A program made the position numbers and the translations under genes. From assembly GCA_964019135.1 (NCBI GenBank), contig OZ025264.1:1736001-1800000 (forward strand): 64,000 nucleotides of DNA, read 5' to 3'. Source of the stretch: Arenicola marina (taxonomy: Eukaryota; Annelida; Polychaeta; Arenicolidae). A model generated the notes under the pieces. The model saw only the letters and a list, made by a program, of their open reading frames with translations, did no database searches and was not told where the DNA came from. Positions 41,101 to 54,849 of the stretch are shown piece by piece. Each line of letters starts with the position of its first letter. Positions within the stretch are counted from its first letter, which is position 1.

Positions 41101-44100
41101 TTGTTATCAACCACTTGCCACTCTCTCCATCAACCACCTTCCACACTCACCATCAACCACCTCCCACTGTCTCCATCAACCACCTTCCACGTTCTCCATC
41201 AACCACCTCCCACTCTCGTCATCAACCACATCCCACTGTCTCCATCAACCACCTTCCACTGTCTCCATCAACCACCTCCCACACTCACCATCAACCACCT
41301 CCCACTGTCTCCATCAACCACCTCCCACTCCCTCAATCAACCACCTCCCACTGTCTCCACCAACCTCCTCCCACGCTCACCATCAAGCACTTCCCACTCT
41401 CGTCATCAACCACCTCCCACTCCCTCCATGAACCACCTCCCACCCTTGCTATCAACCACCTGCCACTCTCTCTATCAACCACCTCCCACACTCACCATCA
41501 ACCACCTCCCACTGGTTCCATCAACCACCTTTCACTGACTCCATCAACCACCTCCCACTCTCGTCATCAACCACCTCCCACTGTCTCCATCAACCACCTC
41601 CCACTGTCTCCATCAACCACCTTCCACGCTCACCATCAACCACCTCCCACTGTCTCCATCAACCACATCCCACTGTCTCCATCAACCACACCCCACTGTC
41701 TCAATCCACCACCTCCCACTGTCTCCATCAACCACATCCCACTGTCTCCATCAACCACATCCCACTGTTTCCATCAACCACCTTCCGCTGTCTCCATCAA
41801 CCACCTTCCACTGTCTCCTGCAACCACATCCCGCTGTCTCCATCAACCACATCCCACTGTCTCCATCAACCGCCTCCCACGCTCGTCATCAACCACCTCC
41901 CACTGACTCCATCAACCACCTCCCACTGTCTCCGTCAGCCACCTTCCACGCTCACCATCAACCACCTCCCACTGTCTATATCAAGCACCTCCCACTCTCT
42001 CCATCAGCCACCTTCCGCTGTCTCCATCAACCACCTCCCACCCTTGCTATCAACCACCTGCCACTCTCTCCATGAACCACCTCCCACACTCACCATCAAC
42101 AACCTCCCACTGTCTCCATCAACCACCTTCCACTGTCTCCATCAACCACCTCCCACCCTCGTCATCAACCACCTCCCACTGTCTCCATCAACCACCTCCC
42201 ACTGTCTCCATCAACCACCTTCCACTGTCTCAATCAACCACATCCCACTGTCTCAATCAACCACCTCCCACTGTCTCCATCAACCACTTCCCACTGTCTC
42301 CATCAACCACACCCCACTGTCTCCATCAACCACATCCCACTGTTTCCATCAACCACTTTCCGCTGTCTCCATCAACCACCTTCCACTGTCTCCTTCAACC
42401 ACATCCCACTGTCTACATCAAGCACCTCCCACTGTCTCCATCAACCACTTCCCACGCTCGTCATCAACCACCTCCCACTGTCTCCATCAACCACCTCCCA
42501 CTGTCTCCATCAGCCACCTTCCGCTGTTCCCATCAACCACCTTCCACGCTCACCATCAACCACCTCACATTGTCTCCATCAACCACCTTCCACGCTCAGC
42601 ATCAACCACCTCCCACTGTCTATATCAAGCACCTCCCACGGTCTCCATCAGCCACCTTCCGCTGTCTCCATCAACCACCTGCCAGCCTTGCTATCAACCA
42701 CCTGCCACTCTCTCCATCAACCACCTCCCACACTCACCATCAACCACCTCCCACTGTCTCCATTAACCACCTTCCACTGTCTCCATCAACCACCTCCCAA
42801 TATCGTCATCAACCACCTCCCACTGTCTCCATCAACCACCTCCCACTGTCTCCATCAACCACCTTTCACTGTCTCCATCAACCACCTCCCACTGTCTCCA
42901 TCAACAACATCCCACTGTCTCAATCAACCACCCCCCACTGTCTCCATCAACCACCTCCCACTGTCTCCATCAACCACATCCCACTGTCTCCATCAACCAC
43001 ATCCCACTGTTTCCATCAACCACCTTCCGCTGTCTCCATCAACCACCTTCCACTGTCTCCTTCAACCACATCCCACTGTCTCCATCAACCACCTCCCACT
43101 GTCTCTATCAGCCACCTTCCTCTGTTCCCATCAACCACCTTCCACGCTCACCATCAACCACCTCCCATTGTCTCCATCAACCACCTTCCACGCTCACCAG
43201 GAACCACCTCCCACTGTCTATAGCAAGCACCTCCCACTGTCTCCATCAGCCACCTTCCGCTGTCTCCATCAACCACCTCCCACCCTCGTCATCAACCACC
43301 TCACACTGTCTCCATCAACCACCTCCCACTGTCTCCATCAACCACCTTCCACGCTCACCATCAACCACCTCCCACTGTCTCCATCAAACACCTTCCACGC
43401 TCACCATCAACCACCTCCCACTGTCTATATCAACCACCTCCCACTGTCTCCATCAGCCACCTTCCGCTGTCTCCATCAACGACATCCCACTGTCTCCATT
43501 AACCACCTCCCACTCTCGTTCTCCGCCACCTCCCACTGACTCCATCAACCACCTCCCACTGTCTCCATCAACCACATCCCACTCTCTCCATCAACCATCT
43601 CCCACTGTCTCCATCCACCAACTCCCACCCTCTCTATCAACCACCTCCCACTGTCTCCATCAGGCACCTTCCACGCTCACCATCAACCACCTCCCACTGT
43701 CTCCATCAAGCACCTTCCACGCTCACCATCAACGACATCCCACTGTCTCCTCAACGACCCCCCACTGTCGTCATCAACCACCTCCCACTGTCTCCATCAA
43801 CCACCTTCCGCTGTCTCCAACAACCACCTCCCACTCTCGTCATCAACCACCTTCCGCTGTCTCCATCAACCACCTCCCACTCTCGTCGTCAACCACCTAC
43901 CACTGTCTCCATCCACCACCTTCCAGGCTCACCATCAACCACCTCCCACTGTCTATATCAACCACCTCCCATTGTCCCCATCAACCACCTCCCATTGTCC
44001 CCATCAACCACCTTCCAGGCTCACCATCAACAACCTCCCACACTCACCATCAGCCACCTCCCCCTGTCTCCATCAACCACCTCCCACGCTCACCATCAAC

Positions 44101-47100
44101 CACCTCCCACTGTCTCCGTCAAGCACCTTCCACGCTCACCATCAACCACCTCCCACTGTCGCCATCAGCCATCTTCCGCTGTCTCTATTAACCACCTCCC
44201 ACTCTCTCCATCAACCACCTTAGAGTGTTTGCATTAACCCCCTCCGTCCCTCGCCATCAACAACCTCCCACTCTCTCCATCAACCATCTCCCACTGTCTC
44301 CATCAACCACCTCCCACTGTCTCCATCCACCACATCCCACTCCCTCCATCAACCACCTCTTACTGTCTCCACCAACCTCCTCCCACGCTCACCATCAACC
44401 GCCTCCCACTGTCGCCATCAGCCATCTTCCGCTGTCTCTATTAACCACCTCCCACTCTCTCCATCAACCACCTTAGAGTGTTTGCATTAACCCCCTCCGT
44501 CCCTCGCCATCAACAACCTCCCACTCTCTCCATCAACTATCTCCCACTGTCTCCATCAACCACCTCCCACTGTCTCCATCCACCACATCCCACTCCCTCC
44601 ATCAACCACCTCTTACTGTCTCCACCAACCTCCTCCCACGCTCACCATCAACCACCTCCCACTCTCGTCATCAACCACCTCCCACTCCCTCCATCAACCA
44701 CCTCCCACCCTTGTTATCAACCACTTGCCACTCTCTCCATCAACCACCTTCCACACTCACCATCAACCACCTCCCACTGTCTCCATCAACCACCTTCCAC
44801 TGTCTCCATCAACCACCCCCCACTCTCGTCATCGACCACCCCCCACTGTCTCCATCAACCACCTTCCACTGTCTCCATCAACCACCTCCCACACTCACCA
44901 TCAACCACCTCCCACTGTCTCCATCAACCACCTCCCACTCCCTCAATCAACCACCTCCCACTGTCTCCGCCACCCTCCTCCCACGCTCACCATCAACCAC
45001 TTCCCACTCTCGTCATCAACCACCTCCCACTCCCTCCTTGAACCACCTCCCACCCTTGCTATCAACCACCTGCCACTCTCTCTATCAACCACCTCCCACA
45101 CTCACCATCATCCACCTCCCACTGTCTCCATCAACCACCTTCCACTGACTCCATCAACCACCTCCCACTCTCGTCATCAACCACCTCCCACTGTCTCCAT
45201 CAACCACCTCCCACTGTCTCCATCAACCACCTTCCACTGTCTCAATCAACCACCTCCCACTGTCTCCATCAACCACATTACACTGTCTCCATCAACCACA
45301 TCCTACTGTTTCCATCAACCACCTTCCGCTGTCTCCATCAACCACCTTCCACTGTCTCCTTCAACCACATCCCGCTGTCTCCATCAACCACATCCCACTG
45401 TCTCCATCAACCGCCTCCCACGCTCGTCATCAACCACCTCCCACTGTCTCCATCAACCACCTCCCACTGTCTCCGTCAGCCACCTTCCACGCTCACCATC
45501 AACCACCTTCCACTGTCTCCATCAACCACCTCCCACTCTCGTCATCAACCACCTCCCACTGTCTCCGTCAACCACCTCCCACTGTCTCCATCAACCACCT
45601 TCCACTGTCTCCATCAACCACCTCCCACTGTCTCCATCAACCACACCCCACTGTCTCAATCAACCACCTCCCACTGTCTCCGTCAACCACCTCCCACTGT
45701 CTCCATCAACCACATCCCACTGTCTCCATCAACCACATCCCACTGTTTCCATCAACCACCTTCCGCTGTCTCCATCAACCACCTTCCACTGTCTCCTTCA
45801 ACCACATCCCGCTGTCTCCATCAACCACATCCCACTGTCTCCATCAACCGCCTCCCACGCTCGTCATCAACCACCTACCACTGTCTCCATCAACCACCTC
45901 CCACTGTCTCCGTCAGCCACCTTCCACGCTCACCATCAACCACCTCCCACTGTCTATATCAAGCACCTCCCACTCTCTACATCAGCCACCTTCCGCTGTC
46001 TCCATCAACCACCTCCCACCCTTGCTATCAACCACCTGCCACTCTCTCCATCAACCACCTCCCACACTCACCATTAACAACCTCCCACTGTCTCCATCAA
46101 CCACCTTCCACTGTCTCCATCAACCACCTCCCACCCTCGTCATCAACCACCTCCCACTGTCTCCATCAACCACCTCCCACTGTCTCCATCAACCACCTTC
46201 CACTGTCTCAATCAACCACTTCCCACTGTCTCAATCAACCACCTCCCACTGTCTTCATCAACCACCTCCCGCTGTCTCCATCAACCACACCCCACTGTCT
46301 CCATCAACCACATCCCACTGTTTCCATCAACCACTTTCCGCTGTCTCCATCAACCACCTTCCACTGTCTCCTTCAACCACATCCCACTGTCTCCATCAAC
46401 CACCTCCCACTGTCTCCATCAACCACCTCCCACGCTCGTCATCAACCACCTCCCACTGTCTCCATCAACCACCTCCCACTGTCTCCATCAGCCACCTTCC
46501 GCTGTTCCCATCAACCACCTTCCACGCTCACCATCAACCACCTCCCATTGTCTCCATCAACCACCTTCCACGCTCAGCATCAACCACCTCCCACTGTCTA
46601 TATCAAGCACCTCCCACGGTCTCCATCAGCCACCTTCCGCTGTCTCCATCAACCACCTCCCACCCTTGCTATCAACCACCTGCCACTCTCTCCATCAACC
46701 ACCTCCCACACTCACCATCAACCACCTCCCACTGTCTCCATTAACCAACTTCCACTGTCTCCATCAACCACCTTCCACTATCGTCATCAACCACCTCCCA
46801 CTGTCTCTATCAACCACCTCCGACTGTCTCCATCAACCACCTTTCACTGTCTCCATCAACCACCTCCCACTGTCTCCATCAACCACATCCCACTGTCTCA
46901 ATCAACCACCTCCCACTGTTTCCATCAACCACCTCCCACTGTCTCCATCAACCACATCCCACTGTCTCCATCAACCACATCCCACTGTTTCCATCAACCA
47001 CCTTCCGCTGTCTCCATCAACCACCTTCCACTGTCTCCTTCAGCCACATCCCACTGTCTCCATCAACCACCTCCCACTGTCTCTATCAGCCACCTTCCTC

Positions 47101-50100
47101 TGTTCCCATCAACCACCTTCCACGCTCACCATCAACCACCTCCCATTGTCTCCATCAACCACCTTCCACGCTCACCAGCAACCACCTCCCACTGTCTATA
47201 GCAAGCACCTCCCACTGTCTCCATCAGCCACCTTCCGCTGTCTCCATCAACCACCTCCCACCCTCGTCATCAACCACCTCACACTGTCTCTATCAACCAC
47301 CTCCCACTGTCTCCATCAACCACTTTCCACGCTCACCATCAACCACCTCCCACTGTCTCCATCAAACACCTTCCACGCTCACCATCAACCACCTCACACT
47401 GTCTATATCAACCACCTCCCACTGTCTCCATCAGCCACCTTCCGCTTTCTCCATCAACGACATCCCACTGTCTCCATTAACCACCTCCCACTCTCGTTCT
47501 CCGCCACCTCCCACTGACTCCATCAACCACCTCCCACTGTCTCCATCAACCACCTTCCAGGCTCACCATCAACCACCTCCCACTGTCTATATCAACCACC
47601 TCCCACTGTCTCCATCAGCCACCTTCCGCTGTCTCCATCAACCACCTCCCACTCTCGTCCTTAACCACCTCCCACACTCACCATTAACCACCTCACACTG
47701 TCTCAATCAACCACCTCCCACTGTCTCCATCATCCACCTTCCACGCACACCATAAACCACCTCCCACTGTCTCCATCAACCACCTCCCACTGTCTCCATC
47801 ATCTACCTTCCACGCACACCATCAACCACCTCCCACTGTCTCCATCAGCCACCTTCCGCTGTCTCCATCAACCACCTCCCACTCTCGTCATCAACCACCT
47901 CCCACTGTCTCCAACCACCACCTTCCAGGCTCACCATCAACCACCTCCCACTGTCTCCTTCAACCGCCTCCCGCGTTTTCCATCAACCACCTTCCACGTT
48001 CACCATCAACCACCTCACACTGTCTATATCAACCACCTCCCACTGTCTCCATCAGCCACCTTCCGCTTTCTCCATCAACGACATCCCACTGTCTCCATTA
48101 ACCACCTCGGACTCTCGTTCTCCGCCACCTCCCACTGACTCCATCAACCACCTCCCACTGTCTCCATCAACCACCTTCCAGGCTCACCATCAACCACCTC
48201 CCACTGTCTATATCAACCACCTCCCACTGTCTCCATCAGCCACCTTCCGCTGTCTCCATCAACCACCTCCCACTCTCGTCCTTAACCACCTCCCACACTC
48301 ACCATTAACCACCTCACACTGTCTCCATCAACCACCTCCCACTGTCTCCATCATCCACCTTCCACGCACACCATAAACCACCTCCCACTGTCTCCATCAA
48401 CCACCTCCCACTGTCTCCATCATCTACCTTCCACGCACACCATCAACCACCTCCCACTGTCTCCATCAGCCACCTTCCGCTGTCTCCATCAACCACCTCC
48501 CACTCTCGTCATCAACCACCTCCCACTGTCTCCAACCACCACCTTCCAGGCTCACCATCAACCACCTCCCACTGTCTATACAACCACCTCCCACTGTCTC
48601 CATCAACCACCTTCCAGGCTCACCATCAACCACCTCCCACTGTCTATATCAACCACCTCCCACTGTCTCCATCAGCCAGCTTCTGCTGTCTCCATCAACC
48701 ACCTCCCACTGTCGTCATCAACCACCTCCCACACTCACCATTAACCCCCTCACACTGTCTCCATCAACCACCTCCCACTGTCGCCATCATCCACCTTCCA
48801 CGCACACCATCAACCACCTCCCACTGTCTCCATCAACCACCTCCCACTGTCTATATCAAACACCTCCCACTGTCTCCATCAGCCACCTCCCACTGTCTCC
48901 ATCATCCACCTTCCACGCTCACCATCAACCGCCTCCCACTGTCTATGTCAACCACCTCCCACTGTCTCCATCAACCACCTCCCACTCTCGTCATCAACCA
49001 CCTCCCACAATCTCCATCAACCACCTCCCAATGTTTCCATCAACAACATCCCACTGTCTCCATCAACCACCTCCCACTGTCTCCTTCAACCGCCTCCCGC
49101 GTTTTCCATCAACCACCTTCCACTGTCTCCATCAACCACCTCAGCGTGTTTCCATCAACAACATCCCACTCTCTCCAACAACCACCTCCGACACTCTCCA
49201 TCAACCACCACCCATACTCGCCATCAACCACCTCCCACTTTCTCCATCAACCACCTCCCACTGTCTCCACCTCCCACCTTCCACTGTCTCCATCAACCAC
49301 CTCCCACTCGCTGCATCAACCACCTCCCACCCTTGCTATCAACCACCTGCCACTCTCTCCATCAACCACCTGCCACTGTCTCCATCAACCACCTCCCACT
49401 GTCTCCATCAACCACCTCCCACTCCCTCCATCAACCACCTTCCACCCTCGCTATCAACCCCTTCCCACTGTCTCCATCAACCACCTGCCACTCTCTCTAT
49501 CAAACACCTCCCACACTTACCATTAACCACCTCCCACTGTCTCCATCAACCACCTCGCACTGTCGTCATCAACCACCTCCCACTGTCTCCATCCACCACC
49601 TTCCAGGCTCACCATCAACCACCTCCCCCTGTCTATATCAACCACCTCCCACTGTCTCCATCAACCACCTTCCAGGCTCACCATCAACCACCTCCCACTG
49701 TCTATATCAACCACCTCCCACTGTCTCCATCAGCCACCTTCCGCTGTCTCCATCAACCACCTCCCACTCTCGTCATCAACCACCTCGCACACTCACCATT
49801 AACCACCTCCCACTGTCTCCATCATCTACCTTCCACGCACACCATCAACCACCTCCCACTGTCTCCATCAGCCACCTTCCGCTGTCTCCATCAACCACCT
49901 CCCACTCTCGTCATCAACCACCTCCCACTGTCTCCAACCACCACCTTTCAGGCTCACCATCAACCACCTCCCACTGTCTATATCAACCACCTCCCACTGT
50001 CTCCATCAACCACCTTCCAGGCTCACCATCAACCACCTCCCACTGTCTATATCAACCACCTCCCACTGTCTCCATCAGCCACCTTCTGCTGTCTCCATCA

Positions 50101-51358
50101 ACCACCTCCCACTGTCGTCATCAACCACCTCCCACACTCACCATTAACCACCTCACACTGTCTCCATCAACCACCTCCCACTGTCTCCATCATCCACCTT
50201 CCACGCACACCATCAACCACCTCCCACTGTCTCCATCAACCACCTCCCACTGTCTATATCAACCACCTCCCACTGTCTCCATCAGCCACCTCCCACTGTC
50301 TCCATCATCCACCTTCCACGCTCACCATCAACCGCCTCCCACTGTCTATGTCAACCACCTCCCACTGTCTCCATCAACCACCTCCCACTCTCGTCATCAA
50401 CCACCTCCCACTATCGCCATCAACCACCTCCCAATGTTTCCATCAACAACATCCCACTGTCTCCATCAACCACCTCCCACTCTCCTTCAACCGCCTCCCG
50501 CTTTCTCCATCAACCACCTTCCACTGTCTCCATCAACCACCTCAGCGTGTTTCCATCAACAACATCCCACTCTCTCCAATAACCACCTCCGACACTCTCC
50601 ATCAACCACCACCCATACTCGCCATCAACCACCTCCCACTTTCTCCATCAACCACCTCCCACTGTCTCCACCTCCCACCTGCCACTGTCTCCATCAACCA
50701 CCTCCCACTCGCTGCATCAACCACCTCCCACCCTTGCTATCAACCACCTGCCACTCTCTCCATCAACCACCTCCCACTGTCTCCATCAACCACCTCCCAC
50801 TCCCTCCATCAACCACCTTCCACCCTCGCTATCAACCCCTTCCCACTGTCTCCATCAACCACCTCCCACTCCCTCCATCAACCATCTCCCACCCTTGCTA
50901 TCAACCACCTGCCACTCTCTCTATCAAACACCTCCCACACTCACCATTAACCACCTCCCACTGTCTCCATCAACCACCTCCCACTGTCTCCATCAACCAC
51001 CTCCCACTCCCTCCATTAACCACCACCCACCCTTGCCATCAACCACCAGCCACTCTATCCATGAACCACCTCCCACTGTCTCCATCAACCACCTCCCACG
51101 CTCACCGTCAACCACCTCCCACTGTCTCCATCAACCACCTTCCACTGTCTCCATCAGCCACCTTCCGCTGTCTCCATCAACGACATCCCACTGTCTCCAT
51201 CAACCACCTCCCACTGTCTATATCAACCACCTCCCACTGTCTCCATCAACCTGCCATCCTCGTCATCAACCACCTCCGACTGTCTCCATCAACCACCTCT
51301 CACTCTCGCCATCAACCACCTCTCGCTGTCTCCATCAGCTGCCGCCATCAACCACTTG
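35183..51358. repeat. 16-kb array of a 23-bp unit with higher-order structure
   Basis: Roughly 700 copies of a 23-bp unit, consensus ctccatcaaccacctcccac plus tgt, almost without G on the plus strand. Variants (ctcaccatcaacc, ctcgtcatcaacc, ccttccacgctc) recur in fixed order. The marker agagtgtttgcattaacccc occurs near 35592, 37346, 38379, 40863, 44220 and 44473. Blocks 38384-40868 and 40868-43352 are a near-identical tandem duplication of 2484 bp (108 x 23). Shorter duplications are 253 bp (11 x 23) at 44225/44478 and about 1.4 kb at 49139/50540. Forward ORFs up to 686 aa (49333-51393, 49031-50950, 35844-37316) exist in all three frames with a 23-residue period. They lack domains and I call none of them a gene. 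Confidence 0.95.
38384..43352. repeat. Recent 2484-bp (108-unit) tandem duplication within the array
   Basis: Open-frame boundaries at 38384, 38617, 38631, 39560, 39588 and 40204 all reappear exactly 2484 bp later. The 263-residue translations of 38631-39422 and 41115-41906 differ at a single position over that stretch. An older, partly divergent relative begins at 35597 and another at 44478. Confidence 0.93.
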
Positions 51359-51389
51359 TTTTCTGCAGAATTAGATCCCAGCTAACAAT

Positions 51390-51645
51390 ATAACGTTCGT
51401 GGAACGTTTGGCGAATGTTAGAGTTAGGAAAACTGTATTAAATATCTGTCCCCGAAAGTTCTGATAACGTTCCTTGAACGGTCTGCTAACGTTACCGAAA
51501 CGTTCTGATAACGATCCCCGAATGGTCTGCTAACATTCTGATAATGTTCCCCAACCGTTCTGATAAGGTTCACCGAATGGTCTGCTAACGTTGCGCGAAC
51601 GTTCTGATAACGTTCCCGGGTCGATCTGTTAACGTTCGTATCAAA
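51390..51645. repeat. Subterminal repeat, left (gttctgataacgttcc)
   Basis: About nine degenerate copies of gttctgataacgttcc and ggtctgctaacgtt alternating, roughly 25-50 bp spacing. Confidence 0.85.
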
Positions 51646-51649
51646 GACA

Positions 51650-51825
51650 AAAACACATAATTTCGTTTTCGATGCTTTATTAAACCTAGACCTGGCAATA
51701 CTAGCAATGCATCAGCCCAGTTGGGGTCTGCACAGTTGTTCATTGGTGGGAGGCCGCTCCGGTCATCGCTGCTGCTCAGTCGAGGACAGTCAAGCTGGTG
51801 TGCGTAGCTGCTTTCTGCAAAATAT
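51650..51825 (-). other. Possible 3'-terminal exon with polyadenylation signal
   Basis: On the minus strand an acceptor-like ATATTTTGCAG (exon start near 51818) is followed by a short open stretch ending in TGA and, about 140 bp from the acceptor, AATAAA (51681-51676). In phase with the donor at about 55258 it would add KAATHTSLTVLD then a stop. Entirely inferred from splice and poly(A) words. Confidence 0.2.
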
Positions 51826-52903
51826 ATTACCCCACGTTTAAGCGTACATTATATTATTAAACTAAGGCTGTCTATGAAGAACACTGTGATTCGGTGGTGT
51901 GTGGAGAAAAGATGGTGATGCTAAATCATAAAAGGAATCAGTGATTGTGCAATGACCCCTGTCTCTCCACCCTCTAGATATAATACTTTGTAATAATATG
52001 CATGCAATAGCTTATCTAGACATTATTGCCAGTAGCCACATACACACAGTGCACTCCATGCAACGTCTGCTCTTCCCCACATCAACACAAATGATTTAAG
52101 GCAATATATTCCGTAACTTTTTGTATTACCAACCTCTTCTCCATGTCAAATAAGTGCACTCTGTCTTGAGTTTAAATCCTGAAAGAGAGAAGCCGGAGAG
52201 AAGCATTTTGGTCAACGGAGCAGAAGTTGGTGGCCGGCTTTATATCCCTACGCGCCTGTTCGCAGTTCGCTATTTTGTGTGTGATGTCGACCGCGGCTCG
52301 CTATCACGTCCACGCGCGAAAAAAATAAACCGCGCAGTTTTATGTTGAAATGTTTGTTTTACAGAATCAAAGAGATATAAAAACATATGCATCATAAATT
52401 TTGAGATACTTTAGTATTGATTCTAAAATGTAAAAAATCTAAGATGGCGCATGTAAGCATATTGCTTTAAGTATGCTTATAATCTGGGGCCTTGCGTTAA
52501 ACCCACGCCCTCCCCCCCCCTCTGTACTTAACCACAGTTGCCTTTACCTTCTCAACTAGTAACACGATACAGCATATAAATTCTGTATAGGTAATCTTAT
52601 AACCTTTCTAGCACCGTGCATAGTAAAGCACCACAACACTAAGGTTATTTGACCCGTTGGTGACCCCGTTCGCCAGGGCGGTCAAGGACAAGGACCGCCC
52701 GCCCAGAACCAGAGATAAGCCACAACGATAAAAGTATTAAGAATGCCCGATCTCCATCGGCGTTAACCATGTAAGTAATCGGTCTAAAATACGTTGATAC
52801 CGTCAGACATCACATACAAGTTAGGGTACATATAAACCCGTAAGAAACACCACGGTGGACCAAATGCCAGCACACGATATAGGCAGACATTAAATGTCGT
52901 TTT
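51826..52903. other. Interior of the composite element, no gene seen
   Basis: AT-rich sequence. The 64-codon ORF at 52154-52348 has no recognisable domain. A C tract is at 52509-52522. Confidence 0.4.
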
Positions 52904-53326
52904 AAGCCCGGTTCCCACGATGAAACTTTTCCAAGAAACTCGAGGGAAGCGACAGGTTTTGCCGAAAATCTCGCCTGTGTGAACGGCGCCTAAGACACGA
53001 TTTAAGATGCGTTAACGACCCAGGAAATGTCGCACAGAAATAGGACATGCTCTATATCCAGGCGACAAGATCAGAGAGCCGCAGCCGGGTCTGGTCCCGG
53101 GTCTGGTTGGTGTCAAGGGAGTGCGTGATTCCCTTAGCATGTACCCGTTGATAATACTGCAGAAGGTAGGCTTACCCCAAAGAACAGATGGCCAATTTGA
53201 AGGTCAAGCTAGAATCTCCTGGACAAATCTCCTCGCGTGAACGGAGAATTTCAGCAGACACATTTTCACCAGGTATCTTCAGGACGGCGAGTTTCATGGA
53301 AAAGTTTCATCGTGGGAATCGGGCTT
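52904..53326. mobile_element. Nested MITE with 39-bp TIRs
   Basis: 52904-52942 and 53288-53326 are reverse complements with two mismatches (right arm includes ggaaaagtttcatcgtggga). The left end carries TTAA (52902-52905), the right end TTAC (53325-53328), suggesting a TTAA target with one mutated copy. The 67-codon ORF at 53188-53391 lies across its right half and is not considered coding. Confidence 0.85.
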
Positions 53327-53730
53327 ACACGTTAAAAACAACTGACAAAGCTGGCTGGATTAGACCGAACCGTACACACTTGAATATATGACATAAAATA
53401 CACAAAATACATACCTCTACGTAACGTAGGCTTTCCCTTCTCTGCGTTGGAATTGGTGTGCAGGCCTGTCGGTCGCGGATGTTCCAGAAAGTCGCAGATA
53501 ACTAATGGCTGACCTGATCCGGACGCCGTACCATTTTCAAGCCATTACCTAAACAGCCCAGTTTCCTTCGAGAACCACAGTCGTTCGCTAGAAGGTGCTA
53601 CGGCGCCGTCACCCTAACGCCTTGCTCATTCACTAGATGGCGTCACTAGAGCAATTCTGGGACAATTAAGGAGGTTCCCGGCATCACTGTGGCGCCATCT
53701 GGTGGACTATGCCGCTGCGATCTTGCGATA

Positions 53731-53815
53731 AGCTGGTACCGCCGCTCATACTCCTACTTGTAAGTGAGCGAGCGAGCGAAGTTGGGCCGGGGAACCAGGC
53801 TAATCTGGCGAATGC
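53731..53815. repeat. Dispersed repeat fragment (aagctggtaccgccgct family)
   Basis: Shares aagctggtaccgccgct with about 2907 and gagcgagcgaagttggg..ggaaccaggctaa with about 5537-5572. This copy joins both words and is probably the most complete. Confidence 0.6.
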
Positions 53816-54849
53816 TCTATTGTCCGCAGTGTGTCATGGTTTATTTCTTGTTTATGTAACAAAGTCGCGAAACTGATGCGCTGTAAAGGGAAATTTATAG
53901 TCCAAGTCCAAGCAAACTAAAGAACTTATTGGGATGTATAAATGTATCTTCGAACGAACTGGCAATAGAAACAAGTCGGTAAATTACATAGCGTTGACCA
54001 CAAAGGCACAGTAAATCAGTAGGGGAGGATCAGTGGGGGAGGCGGACGGAGGGGGGGGGGGGAGGGGGGGTTGGAATCCCCCACATCATCGTAGACCTAT
54101 ATGCTTACACGTTTGGTTGCTTAGATGTTTTGATGTAAATTTGATAACACCAAGTATCTTCTTCAATCTTGTGAGTACTTGTATCTCTAGTTCAGCATGT
54201 TTCCCATTCCGACCCTCAGAATTACCGGCACAATTTCCATGTTCAGAGTCATTTTACGAAAAAACGAGGCAGAAGACCCATATATTTTTTTCTCTTATTT
54301 GAACAAACAAGGAGCAAGCTTGTTACAGACAACTTTTCATTAACTTTGTCTGAGCCGTTTTTTTTCTGTTACATATTTCGTGTCGAAATTCCAAAATTCT
54401 CCATTAACGCCCATTTTAAAATTAAATGTGACCTCCTACCTATTCAACGTCATTTTGACAGAAAAGTAGATAGAAGACATATCTTTTTTATGTTATTTTA
54501 TCGTCTTGGATACACATTACTATACGTTGAAAAAATGTCAAAAAGTTTGTCTGAAAAAAATTTAATCTATGCATCTACCTTAAGCTTTGCCTGGCTGGAA
54601 AGCCAGTGTCTGCTAAGGGCACGCTGACAGCTTAAAATAATCTATTTGTCTCCGCCAGATTTCGGTCACTTGGTTCAACAAATGTTCGCAGTTGAGACAA
54701 ATTGCAAATTTGTCCGGTTGCCATCATAACCTTACTCAAGGGTGGGTCGGAATTTTGAAAGGGCGGGTGGGGGGCGGGGGGGGGGGGGGTGCCACCGCGG
54801 GTAGCGGGTGAAAATGACCGAAGGTATCTCCACCAAATTCCATCATACA
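53816..54849. other. Interior of the composite element, right half
   Basis: G tracts at 54049-54068 and 54769-54789; otherwise AT-rich. Short ORFs (54033-54302, 54346-54627) have no domain. Confidence 0.4.

Noticed and set aside
49031..51393. ORFs of 639 and 686 codons as large proline/serine/histidine-rich proteins
   Set aside because: They lie wholly in the 23-bp array, overlap each other in different frames and consist only of the unit's translation. Length reflects the absence of stops in the unit, not selection.
52154..53391. Short ORFs inside the composite element as a transposase
   Set aside because: No DDE/D, HTH or other transposase motif; one of them crosses the TIR of the nested MITE.
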